Source: Ascidia mentula
Taxonomy: Eukaryota > Chordata > Ascidiacea > Phlebobranchia > Ascidiidae
Length of the DNA stretch: 64,000 nucleotides
Assembly (NCBI GenBank): GCA_947561715.1
Contig: OX387199.1
Coordinates: 17,117,001 to 17,181,000, forward strand
Direction of reading: 5' to 3'
Under the pieces are notes generated by a model that worked only from the letters and a program-made list of their open reading frames with translations, made no database searches and was not told the origin of the DNA. Each line of letters opens with the position of its first letter. The first letter of the stretch is position 1. The position numbers were made by a program, and so were the translations under genes. Below, one piece after another: positions 46,164 through 58,290 of this stretch.

Positions 46164-47732
46164 TTAAAGGTCACAACCTAGTGAGAACAGTAAGGCAAAA
46201 GAAGCAATACAAAAGCAAATCAAACACACTATTGTTGAAACAACCAGCTGCCTGTTCATGTGTTTCATTATTTTGTGACTTGTTACAATTCCATCCAGAC
46301 CTGCACCGATTTTGTTCTTGTGAGGAAAAGGTTCATCAGGAATTTCAACACCGAGAAATTTACACAAAGGTTTCCATCCCTCTGACACTTTGTGCACAAG
46401 GAGTTTGTGTTCTGGGACATTCTGCAAATAAAGACAAACCAACATGTAAAGTTAACAGGCATTTACACACAGTCATTCACCAAGTAGAAAGCTCTATCAA
46501 TTAACCGATTGAAATTGAAGCCAATGGGCTATATTCTTTATAGCTTTATTTTATTAGCGCTACAAGAAACTTCAAGGACAAGTATGAGTAGTTAAGAGTA
46601 ATTCACAATAAATCTTTTTCATGAAACCTTTTGGACATAGAGATTATGTTCTCTGTACATTTTTTTCATGTACGTCTGGTCGTGGAGTGTCATTTTTGAT
46701 CGAGGCCATGCCTGAGCCACAGCCAGACATTTCACTATAAAATGAATTGGTTTTAAAATTCTCAAATTTTAATCAGAAAAAGAGACTGAGACTTTAATTC
46801 TGTGTTTCTCAACCCTTTGAGTTCATGAACAACATCTTTGTTATCAATTAATAATATTTTAAGCTTCTGACATGATGAAACATACTGGTCAATTTTGTAA
46901 AACTCTGTTGACCCATAACCGATAAAAAAAGACATTTTTTTACGTCTCAAAAAAAGTTTATCACAAAAAGTATTACTGTGTGAGAAAGTTCTGTACCCCC
47001 TCTTCCCCACCTCTACATATATTGGTCATTGCGGACCCTTGGGGGTTCATGAACACCCAGTTGATACACAATTTGTTAAGATATATATAGGTAATTCATC
47101 TTTACGTGCGTTTCGTCTGAACGATCTTCTTATCACTCCGTCGGGCGTCAAGAGGTACATTCCCCAAATGGAGAAACTTTTGTTTATATCTTCAAACTGT
47201 TTTTTGAGACTTTCATACCAAGAATCCTCATCACGAATGGTTAACACAACCTTTAAAGCAAAATTACCCATTTTGAAACCATACCGCGCCTTTATAATGG
47301 TAAATGAAATCCACATTTTTTAGCAACAGCAGAGGAAGTTCAATGCAATGCTCACGAAACTACGTAACTACAAAAAAAGGGGAAAACCATTTAAAACTTT
47401 TGAAATTGATATCCATGTACTGTTGGCACTACAACTATTGCAGAAAATTCTGCTTTTACTTGAAATAAAATTGAACAAACCTTTGATTCTGGAAACGCTT
47501 TGAATATTTCTTCCCAATAAACGAATGATGGCGCATCAGTTACAGCGTCAACCCCTGCAAACATGGATTGAAAATATTCTGCCCTAGCGCCGTGTTCAAA
47601 AATATGATCCCATTCTTTGTGGAGATAAAAGCAGTTTTCCAGAAAGTCGTACGTGTTATATCCAAGCATACGGAAAGCGGCACACATGGTTTTCGTGCCA
47701 GTTTTCGAAAATCCAGCCAAAATTACTTTCAT
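46164..47732 (-). CDS. Sulfotransfer_4-type sulfotransferase with C-terminal membrane anchor (253 aa)
   Basis: Members of this family transfer sulfate from PAPS to an acceptor; the acceptor is unknown here. Four exons: 47732-47481, 47250-47106, 46734-46628 and 46421-46164, with phases 0, 1, 0, giving 253 residues. The PAPS-binding loop is at the N-terminus (LAGFSKTGTKTM). Other family blocks are DAPSFVYWEEIFKAFP, then VVLTIRDEDSWYES across the first intron, MYREHNLYVQ (exon 3), and GWKPLCKFLGVEIPDEPFP (exon 4). The exon 2 donor (GCAC|GTAAAG) and exon 3 acceptor (TTTTATAG) were chosen because they restore this order. A hydrophobic segment near the C-terminus (LVVSTIVCLICFCIASFAL) suggests a tail anchor in the secretory pathway. 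The start Met directly precedes the conserved KVILAGFSKTG. Confidence 0.88.
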
Positions 47733-50265
47733 GTTCTTCTCTGTTTTACCGTTTGGCCGTTTTTACAACAGGATTTAAAAACAACACAGGTGCATTTACA
47801 GCTGAAAGCTCTACTAAAAATTGAAATAAATCATTTAATGTTGATAATGCAACGAAAAAAAGACTAGTTATAAACCACTTTGTTCATAGATTCGACGCGG
47901 TTTAAAACGTAAAACAAAATCAAAGTTGAGAACCCCGATTTATAGCGCTTTATTTTCTTGTTGACCTGTCTGAGTACCATTTGTTAACATTCCCTGGCCT
48001 GGTTACTATAGTAGGTCCAATACGGTGTAAAGTTACAGTCTCTCGTAAACCTATGGAAGTTATCCATAACAACAATCGCACAGACACATTGTAAACCATG
48101 TTATATCAAATCATGTTGTTTGGTGCCCAGCTTGGTAGCCAACGGATCGAAGTTGACAGACACGCACTACAGAGTGAAAATCTGTGTGCCTGCAAGTGTA
48201 AAAGCTAGCACAGTGCCACAGTCAACAACTGCAGTGATGATACTTTATAGGTCGAAACACCCTGTCGTTTTATAACCTTTTGCCATCTCACCACTAAACG
48301 TTTTTGCAAAGCCTTTTGCAAAACCAACTTTTTGTGTTGTTTATCAGGTTAGAAAATTATTTTAAACTGGACTGCGCCTGACATTTTGGCAAAAAAATTG
48401 CCAAAAATTGCCTTTTACAACCTATAACACTGTATCACAGCCTTTGTGTCGTCCTTGACTATGCTGATGTACTCTTCTGATGATGTCTATTGATAGACTG
48501 AGGTCAACCACGGCGAAAAGAAGAATAGATGCTTTATGCAAACTGACACGAGACATTTCCGATCCGTTAGTTAAATTCAAACTTATTTGTATTTTAGATT
48601 GCTAGCTGCAGCCTAACTTTAAAAAATCTGCTGTACTTGCCTTCAGTTTTGTCACAAGATAGTCGAGGCAACAGCTCCCATTCTCAATAGGTTAAGGCAA
48701 CAGGGACGCAACGCTGGGTAGAGCGGGAAATGCTTGACAAGGTACTGCGGAAGACAACCATGCGTAACATAGAGAAATAATGGTTGATCGAGGAGGAATA
48801 AACCAAAACGCAAACTCAGAGACTTTTTCTTTCGTAAAACGACTCGTCAAGGAATTGTGGGAAGACTAATGATCTCGTCGTGTGGCTGCCCCACGTGACT
48901 TATAAATTGGGTCAACTGCAGTTGAAAATTCGCCTCGAACTTGTACGAATTATTTTAATGTGTGGCGCTTTATAGGGATCTAAGAAGCTTATTGTTGTGC
49001 ATTTGTCGATGCACGTATCAAAAACAAATACAATAGTTTCGTTTTAGATTTCGTTTTAGAATACGAAGATCTTTAAACCTAGTCAAATATATACTTTGTA
49101 TGTATAGGCTATTATATGTATGATTTGGTTGTGGTATGGTATACACTGGATTTTAGTATTTTTATGCAGAGCATTATAGTCGATTAACAAGGATTTTGCA
49201 CCATCGCATCCACAAATTTAACAACATTTATCCAACCTAATTGTTTTTCGAAATAAAGCTAGGATTTTGTCTTCCATGTTTTAATTAATCACGCGAATGT
49301 GATTTCAACAAAGTTCCATTTGTGTTTGCTGGACCCAAATCTCTGTGTGCTTTGGCTTTACAAATCCCAGTGCTTCCATTCAATTGGGTTAGTTTTAGAG
49401 ATAAAACCAGGCCACGATGAACAGGTGTATGTGTCAGACGTTCACTGTGTCGTCTTGTTGTGACTATGCTTAATTTTTTTGGGCGTCCTTCGAATTAAAA
49501 TACTAGATGCACAAAACATTTTTTGTCCGCCGAAACCAAAACGTTTTCAAAACTTTACAAAAATCTTCTGCAAATCAATTAAATATTAAAATTGGTAAAT
49601 TCTTCGCTTCAAATACGTCATCAGTAGAAATATATGTATATTTGCACAGCGTGATTGCGTTTGGTTGCTACAATAAAGTTTAAACAACCCTTTTGTTGTA
49701 AACATTTATTGTATATGTAAGTCAAAAGAAATTATTTATCATCTGTAGCAAATTACTTATCATCTTTATTCAACTGGCGAAAAAGACACGAGACATACAA
49801 GTTGGTGATGGATTAAAGGAATTTTCGCTAATTAGGGAAGTTGCAAGCAAAAAAACGTTGTCGAAAAATGTTACTGCGAAACATCGAATTCAACAGCAAT
49901 TCTATACTGTTAACATTGTACAAAAAAAAATAGTTTGCCGCAATTGAAGGATTAAAATGCAGCAAGTTTAAGTAGATGGGGAAAGAATTGGAAATGCACT
50001 GATTTTTTTTTACGACAAATATTAAATATTCGTCACACAATTATTTTTGTACACACCGGCATCATTTCAATCAGTTGCAAACAACTTTTCAGTTGTTCTG
50101 ATCAGTAATGCCCTAAAAACTCACAACAAATACAATATAAGGTTTATAAGCTGCCATAGGCAGATACGTAACGGTTTATAAAACCTGACGACAAGTAATA
50201 AAACCAGAATATCTGGCATTGTGGTTTCTATGACAACGAAACGATCTGAATGTTCATCAACTGGG
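47733..50265. other. intergenic stretch between sulfotransferase and BIR gene
   Basis: I see no convincing gene. The part from about 49445 to 50000 is repeated almost unchanged at 63455-64000, with minus-strand AATAAA-type motifs near 49706 that could terminate a transcript. Confidence 0.45.
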
Positions 50266-51805
50266 TTAATCTTCATCGGATAAATCGCCTGATGGCGCTG
50301 TTCCAGTGAGACAGTCTACGAAAAGAGTTGCCCATCAATAAAAAACAATTATATTCGACAACCATATTTTCAGTTTCACGTTGTACAAGTGGTGAAATGC
50401 AAATCTTTACTTAAAGAACTTTGATACAAATGTCGCATTATCACAAATAATGTGGTTGTTAAAGATCTCACGCAAATATTTGGGTCAAAGCACTTGGCAA
50501 CAATTGAGCCATTCTCCATCGCCACTGTGTGCTGATGCAGCGAAACCACAGTCTCGAGCGTTTGATTACACTGCAAACAGTAAGTTGACTGTATGACTCA
50601 TAGCGAGGTTAACTGTAGAAGATGTATTGTCGTCATAGGGCATTTATTCTCCTTGGCGTTTTTGCAACCGATTTCATCTACACTAAAATAACCGGTCCAT
50701 GTGAAGTAATTAACTTTTTAATAAAATATGTTGCAATTCATTTTGCAATGACTTAAAATCATACGCACTACTTCCGAATGGACGCGCACTTACTTCTGAT
50801 CGGAATATTTCCGCAATCTTGCCCATTTGCGAATCTGCAGTCGCTGCTATGACGTAGACGTTCTCTTTGACGTAGCTCGGCCGTGACGTTGCAGCTACAA
50901 AAAGGGAAACACAAAGTTCGTTCAAACAATTAAACCCCTTCACTAAAACACAGTAAAGACGACCATGGTTTGATAATTTTTAGTGCCACAAAGGATCATT
51001 GTTAAACGCAGATGTTTCCTTCCTTAACCTGGCTTGCTATTGAAGGTGTGCACTGAAACATGATAAAGCGTAGGCGGGAATGTGGGATTGTGACGTACCA
51101 GACAATCACGTGCCTGAGGTGTCGTTCCGTTCCATTAAAGCTACATTTTGGTTATCGATGTTTGTTGAGGGCAAATGATGCTGTACACCCGTAACTACTA
51201 TATATTGCAGCGTACCATATAGCCTACATGACCTAATACACTTCGGGCTTTGTTTACAATCAGTAATCTAATTCACAATGAATAGTACCTTAATATATGC
51301 AACATGTCTAAAATAGTGTGAATTTCAGTGCACAACCTTATTTTAACCAGTCTTTAAACTTAAAAATGCACACCTGATCAGTCGACTTGACTAACGGCCA
51401 AAACACAACACGTCACACAATTTCCCACCTGAAGCATCGAACAATTTGACCAGACCTAGTGTACAAATACCAGCCAGAAGCAGCTAAATAACATGGATTG
51501 ATGCCGTTGACTGGTGCCAACGTACTGTAGGTGCTGAGGCGATATATTTCACTCTCCGGCCTTCGCACATATCCCTGCCTTTCCATTCTGCATTTACACC
51601 ACATCAGTAAAATTCAATAAAAGAAAAGAAAAATTCATTTCACAGATATATTACTGTTGCCGATACATAATCTGCTTCCACATTGAATAAATGTATACTT
51701 ATCATGTACAGCAAAACTCCTTAGGTGTAAATATTTGGTTTACAAACAAACGCACATTGGTTCCAATTTGCTTTAAGCTTACCTGTTAATTTCCAGACGC
51801 GCCAT
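50266..51805 (-). CDS. small single-BIR-like protein (110 aa, four exons)
   Basis: BIR domains are zinc-binding modules of inhibitor-of-apoptosis and survivin-type proteins. Four exons fit in phase: 51805-51783, 51587-51429, 50894-50794 and 50315-50266, giving 110 residues with one BIR-like region and no RING. Visible BIR features are YRLSTY (helix 1), CYLAASGWYLY, VRCFSC with the first two zinc cysteines (59 and 62), then RLRHSSDCRF and GNIPI. The loop after CFSC is short, and the position where relatives have His (EHLRHSP-type) reads Arg (residue 73). His76 and Cys80 would have to complete the site. The protein ends PSGDLSDED. Single-BIR size resembles survivin, but the spacing differs. Confidence 0.7.
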
Positions 51806-52069
51806 TGCTGCTTTCCACAACGCAAACGCACTGAAGTGAGATATTTACGTCACGCGACGCTGCTCCTTTTTTCCCATCGGTCGTTCAACCGTGAAATTAA
51901 TCGCCCTTTGTTGCTGGAATGTATACCAGTCGTTATCACGAAGCACAGCAATTTATTTCGGAAAAATCTGAAGTCTTAGAAATCGGCGATTATCTGTTGA
52001 TTGGTCTGCATACTTCGTGGGGATTTTAATAAAGGCAACAATTGGACGAGGACACGGTTGAGTACCCAC

Positions 52070-52266
52070 CTTATTCTTTTTTGCCGTGCCTCCACACAAA
52101 AAATCTTCACGCCAGTCTTTGGAAAAAAAGATTGTTCGTTTAGGAGCGATTTAACCACTATAGCGCATGAATAGAAGCAGCATTGGCCAATAAATTTTCG
52201 AAAAATTTCTCCGTCATTTTTCAAAACTCGACTCCAAATCTCTTGGGAAGTGAAAGTAATGTCCAT
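52070..52266 (-). CDS. candidate alternative first exon upstream of the BIR gene
   Basis: An ATG at 52266 opens 65 codons (MDITFTSQEIWSRVLKNDGE and on) and ends at a donor ATAAG|GTGGGT (52070) in the same phase as the BIR gene's own first exon. It could therefore splice to 51587 and give a longer N-terminus. No domain is recognised and there is no second copy to compare, so this is weak. Confidence 0.3.
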
Positions 52267-52270
52267 TTTG

Positions 52271-52940
52271 GCTAATTTACAATTTTCCCAACACAGGGTA
52301 AAACACCATCAACACGAGTTAACAGAGATAAGTTTGTCAGTTCATTTGTCTCGTATCAACATCTGCGTAAGATTGGTTGTTCTGTGCGTGATCTTACATG
52401 ACATTTTGGTATTGCAGAAGAAGTATATTGTCATGCAATAGCATGACAAAATGTATGATGACTAAGTCCGATTATTTTACACATCTTTGATAAAGTAGCA
52501 GTAGGTTGGTAACTTATTTGTTGTCTGACCACACTAATTCAGTGAGTTATAGCTTTAAGAAAAGGAGCCAAACTATCAAATAGTTAGGAAAAAAACAATG
52601 CATGATGGATCAAAAATCACCTTTCACAATTTTTTTGTTAATTTTTTTTTTTTTTTTTTTAAAAAGCAATTCAAAAAGTGGCTGTTGTACAATTTAAGAA
52701 TTTGCTTCATCCATTTATGTAAAATTATGAACCATGCTGCGGGCAAATTACTACAAAGCGTAAGGAACCTAGACAAAACTTTACATTTCGAAATAGACTA
52801 TTTCATACGAAAACTCGTTGCAAACATTTAATGTGGAAGGCATTAGTTTCACTCGAAAGCTACTTATAGAGGAGGCCACGGAAAGGCTGCCTTCATCTCC
52901 TCCGGAAGAAGAAAGGTTAAAAGTTTGAAGGGAAAGGGAA
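52271..52940. other. spacer with poly-T tract
   Basis: No gene seen. A run of T (about 52644-52660) precedes the minisatellite by 300 bp. Confidence 0.4.
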
Positions 52941-52944
52941 AGGT

Positions 52945-55900
52945 CTCTTTTCTTTTGAAAAAAATACTTGGGTAGACGAATACCGTATTCGGCTCTCTTT
53001 TTCGCTTGAAAAAAATACTTGGGTGGACGAATAACAGTAGTCGGCTCTCTTTTTTGCTTGCAGAAATACTTGGGTAGACGAATAACTGTAGTCTGCTCTC
53101 TTTTTGCTTGTAGAAATACTTAGAAATACTTGGGTAGACGGACAACCGTACTCGGCTCTCTTTTTTGCTTGAAAAAGACTTGGCTAGACGAATACCCGTA
53201 GTTGGCTCTCTTTTTTTGCTTGTAGAAATACTTGGGTAGACGAATAATCGTATTCGGCTCTCTTTGTTCCTTGAAAAAAAGACTTGCGTAGACGAATACC
53301 CGTAGATGGCTCTCTTTTTTGCTTGTAGAAATACTTCGGTAGACGAATAATCGTATTCGGCTCTCTTTGTTTCTTGAAAAAAAGACTTGGGTAGACAATA
53401 ACTGTAGTCGGCTCTCTTTTTTGCATGCAGAAATACTTCGGTAGACGAATAACCGTAGTCGGCTCTCCTTTTTGCTTCAGAAAATACTTGGGTAGACGAA
53501 TAACCGTATTCGGCTCTCTTTTTGCTTGTAGAAATACTTGCGTAGACGAATAACCGTAGTCGGCTCTCCTTTTTGCTTCAGAAAAGACTTGGGTAGACGA
53601 ATAACCGTAGTCGGCTCTCCTTTTTGCTTCAGAAAAGACTTGGGTAGACGAATAACCGTATTCGGCTCTCTTTTTGCTTGTAGAAATACTTAAAAATACT
53701 TGAGTAGACGAATAACCGTAGTCGGCTCTCTTGTTGCTTGTATAAATACTTAGAAATACTTGGGTAGACAAACAACCGTATTCGGCTCTCTTTTTTGCTT
53801 GCAGAAATACTTGGGTAGACGAATAACCGTAGTCGGCTCTCTTTTTTGCTTCAGAAATACTTGGGTAGACGAATAACCGTAGTCGGCTCTCCTTTTTGCT
53901 TCAGAAAATACTTGGGTAGACGAATAACCGTATTCGGCTCTCTTTTTGCTTCAGAAATACTTGGGTAGACGAATAACCGTAGTCGGCTCTCCTTTTTGCT
54001 TCAGAAATACTTGGGTAGACGAATAACCGTATTCGGCTCTCTTTTTGCTTCAGAAATACTTGGGTAGACGAATAACCGTAGTCGGCTCTCCTTTTTGCTT
54101 CAGAAAATACTTGGGTAGACGAATAACCGTATTCGGCTCTCTTTTTGCTTGTAGAAATACTTAGAAATACTTGAGTAGACGAATAACCGTAGTCGGCTCT
54201 CATTTTTGCTTCAGAAATACTTGGGTAGACGAATAACCGTAGTCGGCTCTCTTTTTTGCTTCAGAAAATACTTGGGTAGACGAATAACCGTATTCGGTTC
54301 TCTTTTTGCTTGTAGAAATACTCAGAAATACTTGGGTAGACGAATAACCGTAGTCGGCTCTCCTTTTTGCTTCAGAAATACTTGGGTAGACGAATAACCG
54401 TAGTCGGCTCTCCTTTTTGCTTCAGAAAATACTTGGGTAGACGAATAACCGTATTCGGCTCTCTTTTTGCTTGTAGAAATACTTAGAAATACTTGAGTAG
54501 ACGAATAACCGTAGTCGGCTCTCTTGTTGCTTGTAGAAATACTTAGAAATACTTGGGTAGACGAATAACCGTAGTCGGCTCTCTTGTTGCTTGTAGAAAT
54601 ACTTGGGTAGACGAATAACCGTAGTCGGCTCTCTTGTTGCTTGTAGAAATACTTGGGTAGACGAATAACCGTAGTCGGCTCTCCTTTTTGCTTCAGAAAA
54701 TACTTGGGTAGACGAATAACCGTATTCGGCTCTCTTTTTGCTTGTAGAAATACTTAGAAATACTTGAGTAGACGAATAACCGTAGTCGGCTCTCTTGTTG
54801 CTTGTAGAAATACTCAGAAATACTTGGGTAGACGAATAACCGTAGTCGGCTCTCCTTTTTGCTTCAGAAATACTTGGGTAGACGAATAACCGTAGTCGGC
54901 ACTCCTTTTTGCTTCAGAAAATACTTGGGTAGACGAATAACCGTATTCGGCTCTCTTTTTGCTTGTAGAAATACTTAGAAATACTTGAGTAGACGAATAA
55001 CCGTAGTCGGCTCTCATTTTTGCTTCAGAAATACTTGGGTAGACGAATAACCGTAGTCGGCTCTCCTTTTTGCTTCAGAAAATACTTGGGTAGACGAATA
55101 ACCGTATTCGGTTCTCTTTTTGCTTGTAGAAATACTCAGAAATACTTGGGTAGACGAATAACCGTAGTCGGCTCTCCTTTTTGCTTCAGAAATACTTGGG
55201 TAGACGAATAACCGTAGTCGGCTCTCCTTTTTGCTTCAGAAAATACTTGGGTAGACGAATAACCGTATTCGGCTCTCTTTTTGCTTGTAGAAATACTTAG
55301 AAATACTTGAGTAGACGAATAACCGTAGTCGGCTCTCTTGTTGCTTGTAGAAATACTTAGAAATACTTGGGTAGACGAATAACCGTAGTCGGCTCTCTTG
55401 TTGCTTGTAGAAATACTTGGGTAGACGAATAACCGTAGTCGGCTCTCTTGTTGCTTGTAGAAATACTTGGGTAGACGAATAACCGTAGTCGGCTCTCCTT
55501 TTTGCTTCAGAAAATACTTGGGTAGACGAATAACCGTATTCGGCTCTCTTTTTGCTTGTAGAAATACTTAGAAATACTTGAGTAGACGAATAACCGTAGT
55601 CGGCTCTCTTGTTGCTTGTAGAAATACTCAGAAATACTTGGGTAGACGAATAACCGTAGTCGGCTCTCCTTTTTGCTTCAGAAATACTTGGGTAGACGAA
55701 TAACCGTAGTCGGCACTCCTTTTTGCTTCAGAAAATACTTGGGTAGACGAATAACCGTATTCGGCTCTCTTTTTGCTTGTAGAAATACTTAGAAATACTT
55801 GAGTAGACGAATAACCGTAGTCGGCTCTCTTGTTGCTTGTAGAAATACTTAGAAATACTTGGGTAGACGAATAACCGTAGTCGGCTCTCTTGTTGCTTGT

Positions 55901-56955
55901 AGAAATACTTGGGTAGACGAATAACCGTAGTCGGCTCTCTTTTTGCTTGCAGAAATACTCAGAAATACTTGGGTAGACGAATAACCGTAGTCGGCTCTCC
56001 TTTTTGCTTCAGAAATACTTGGGTAGACGAATAACCGTAGTCGGCTCTCCTTTTTGCTTCTGAAAATACTTGGGTAGACGAATAACCGTATTCGGCTCTC
56101 TTTTTGCTTGTAGAAATACTTAGAAATACTTGAGTAGACGAATAACCGTAGTCGGCTCTCTTTTTGCTTGTAGAAATACTTAGAAATACTTGGGTAGACG
56201 AATAACCGTATTCGGCTCTCTTTTTGCTTGTAGAAATACTTAGAAATACTTGAGTAGACGAATAACCGTAGTCGGCTCTCTTTTTGCTTGTAGAAATACT
56301 CAGAAATACTTGGGTAGACGAATAACCGTATTCGGCTCTCTTTTTGCTTGTAGAAATACTTAGAAATACTTGGGTAGACGAATAACCGTATTCGGCTCTC
56401 TTTTTGCTTGTAGAAATACTTAGAAATACTTGAGTAGACGAATAACCGTAGTCGGCTCTCTTGTTGCTTGTAGAAATACTTAGAAATACTTGGGTAGACG
56501 AATAACCGTAGTCGACTCTCTTGTTGCTTGTAGAAATACTTGGGTAGACGAATAACCGTAGTCGGCTCTCCTTTTTGCTTCAGAAAATACTTGGGTAGAC
56601 GAATAACCGTGGTCGGCTCTCCTTTTTGCTTCAGAAGTACTTGCGTAGACGAATAACCGTATTCGGCTCTCCTTTTTGCTTCAGAAATACTTGGGTAGAC
56701 GAATAACCGTAGTCGGCTCTCATTTTTGCTTCAGAAAATACTTGAGTAGACGAATAACCGTATTCGGCTCTCTTTTTGCTTGTAGAAATACTTAGAAATA
56801 CTTGGGTAGACGAATAACCGTATTCGGCTCTCTTTTTGCTTGTAGAAATACTTAGAAATACTTGGGTAGACGAATAACCGTATTCGGCTCTCTTTTTGCT
56901 TGTAGAAATACTTAGAAATACTTGGGTAGACGAATAACCGTATTCGGCTCTCCTT
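52945..56955. repeat. 4-kb minisatellite with 50/60-bp units and 814-bp higher-order repeat
   Basis: About seventy head-to-tail units share the core ACTTGGGTAGACGAATAACC followed by GTAGTCGGCTCTC or GTATTCGGCTCTC. Two main unit types alternate: a 50-51-bp form ending TTTTTGCTTCAGAAAT and a 60-bp form ending GCTTGTAGAAATACTTAGAAAT. The left edge (52945-53400) is more diverged than the centre. About 54180-55808 consists of two copies of an 814-bp block: the private variant CGGCACTCC recurs at 54901 and 55715, and several junctions recur 814 bp apart. This is the signature of recent unequal exchange or block amplification. Confidence 0.95.
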
Positions 56956-57828
56956 TTATATGTCTCCCGATGGTTTCATTGCTCTTAGGTAACCTGGATC
57001 AAATGATCTTTTATTGGGTGTGTTTTTGTTTGCGTTATTGAAGTATTCATTGTTTTGCCTTACTATCTATTGGAATGTTTCCTGAAGTTCTTTCGTTTTT
57101 TAAACTGCAATGGGGAGTGTGACAGAGTGTTCTACCTGGTTGCTGCAGGCTCACGGCTGTGTTGCAACTGGATAAAGTCGACAGACTATATAATTACATG
57201 TTCATCACTTGCTTGTAGAGAATGCACCTTTAAGTTATGTTTTAGTTTGTTTTTCCACCCCGATTTATATTTATCAAAAATATCTGGCATACAGTACCTC
57301 TCAAAGCTTTTTTCATCATACCAAATTATGTACATTCTATTGTCAGGAAGAAGAGAAAAACATCAGGTCGGCTTGGTTAGGCTAGGCTTACCAAATCCGA
57401 TTTATTGGAGAACGAAACTTTAATATTGGTATCGCGTAAAATTTGGCTTGGGGCAATAAAACGCATAATTACATAGATGTGTTTTGAATTAGAATTGTCG
57501 AAATCATTACGTTTCGTTTATTTTTTTACATAAACTTTCTGATCGTAAAACAACGCAAGGTCGAAAACAGCTCACAATAATCATTTTGTGAAAAGTACCA
57601 GTCCTGTTACGAACGCGAGTTAAGTGACTCGTAAACTTGCAACTTGCATATTAGGGTTAAGGCCGGAACAATCTAGGCTAAATTCCAGGCGGTAAGAGAA
57701 ACTTTTAAAATTTAGTAAGTTACCCACACTGTTGTTCTGGGAAACGCGCTCAAGACAAGTCGTCAAACACGAGTTTCATTAAATAAAACATATTTTACAC
57801 TGAAAGAGCAAGCAAAACAGGCGTTTAC
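56956..57828. other. spacer between minisatellite and BIR gene 2
   Basis: AT-rich. An open plus-strand stretch at 57055-57423 has no recognisable domain and is probably chance. I looked for the third and fourth BIR exons here on the minus strand and found none. Confidence 0.4.
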
Positions 57829-58290
57829 CTAAAACAACGAACCCGCAGTTCGTCTCTGTCGTACAAATACCAGCCAGCAGCAGCGAGACGACGCGGATTG
57901 TATCTAATGTTTGTTGGTAAATAAATGAATGTGCTGAGTCGATATGTTTCACTTCGTGGATTGCCAACGATGTTTTGTTGGCTTCTCGCATTGTGGCTGC
58001 AAAACAAAGAAACTTGTTTTTTTGTGTGGCAACACTTTAAAAGTTTTACCGTTTGCTTTTCTGTTTTTGTAAAAAGGTTCACTATAAAACAGTATTTGCA
58101 CTATTTCGGTCAAACTATTTCCCTTAACTAGCAATGTTACTGCTTTTATGCCCACAGGATTAACTAGTACTAACACATTTGCCCTGCTATTTATTTAAAG
58201 TACACGTTTCTATACATTTTTGAAATTTTGCAATAGTATTTAAAAAAAAGAAAAGAACAAAGCTTACGTGTTAGGTTCCGAAACAGGCAT
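57829..58290 (-). pseudogene. second BIR-like gene, first two exons only
   Basis: Exon 1 is 58290-58268 (MPVSEPN, 23 nt, donor AACAC|GTAAGC). Exon 2 is 57996-57829 and encodes YRLSTFIYLPTN, RRLAAAGWYLYDRDELRVRCF with donor TTTTAG|GTAAAC. Phases match and the exon structure is the same as in the intact BIR gene at 50266-51805. The exon supplying the second half of the zinc site is not found before the minisatellite begins at 56955. The gene appears truncated by the rearrangement that brought in the array, unless its 3' exons lie beyond the array. Confidence 0.65.

Noticed and set aside
50376-50576. minus-strand open stretch (LETVVSLHQHTVAMENG) as a BIR gene exon
   Set aside because: Its acceptor phase does not fit the preceding exon, which would meet a stop; the exon at 50315-50266 fits exactly.
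53184-53771. 195-codon open stretch on the minus strand with STQVF and YGYSS repeats
   Set aside because: It is a by-product of minisatellite units of 51 and 60 bp that keep one frame open. Nearby units shift frame, and there is no start context or conservation.
52945-56955. CRISPR array
   Set aside because: Units are nearly identical throughout with no unique spacers, and the genome is animal.
57055-57423. 122-codon plus-strand open stretch starting MPYYLLECF
   Set aside because: Composition typical of AT-rich non-coding DNA, no domain, no second copy for comparison.
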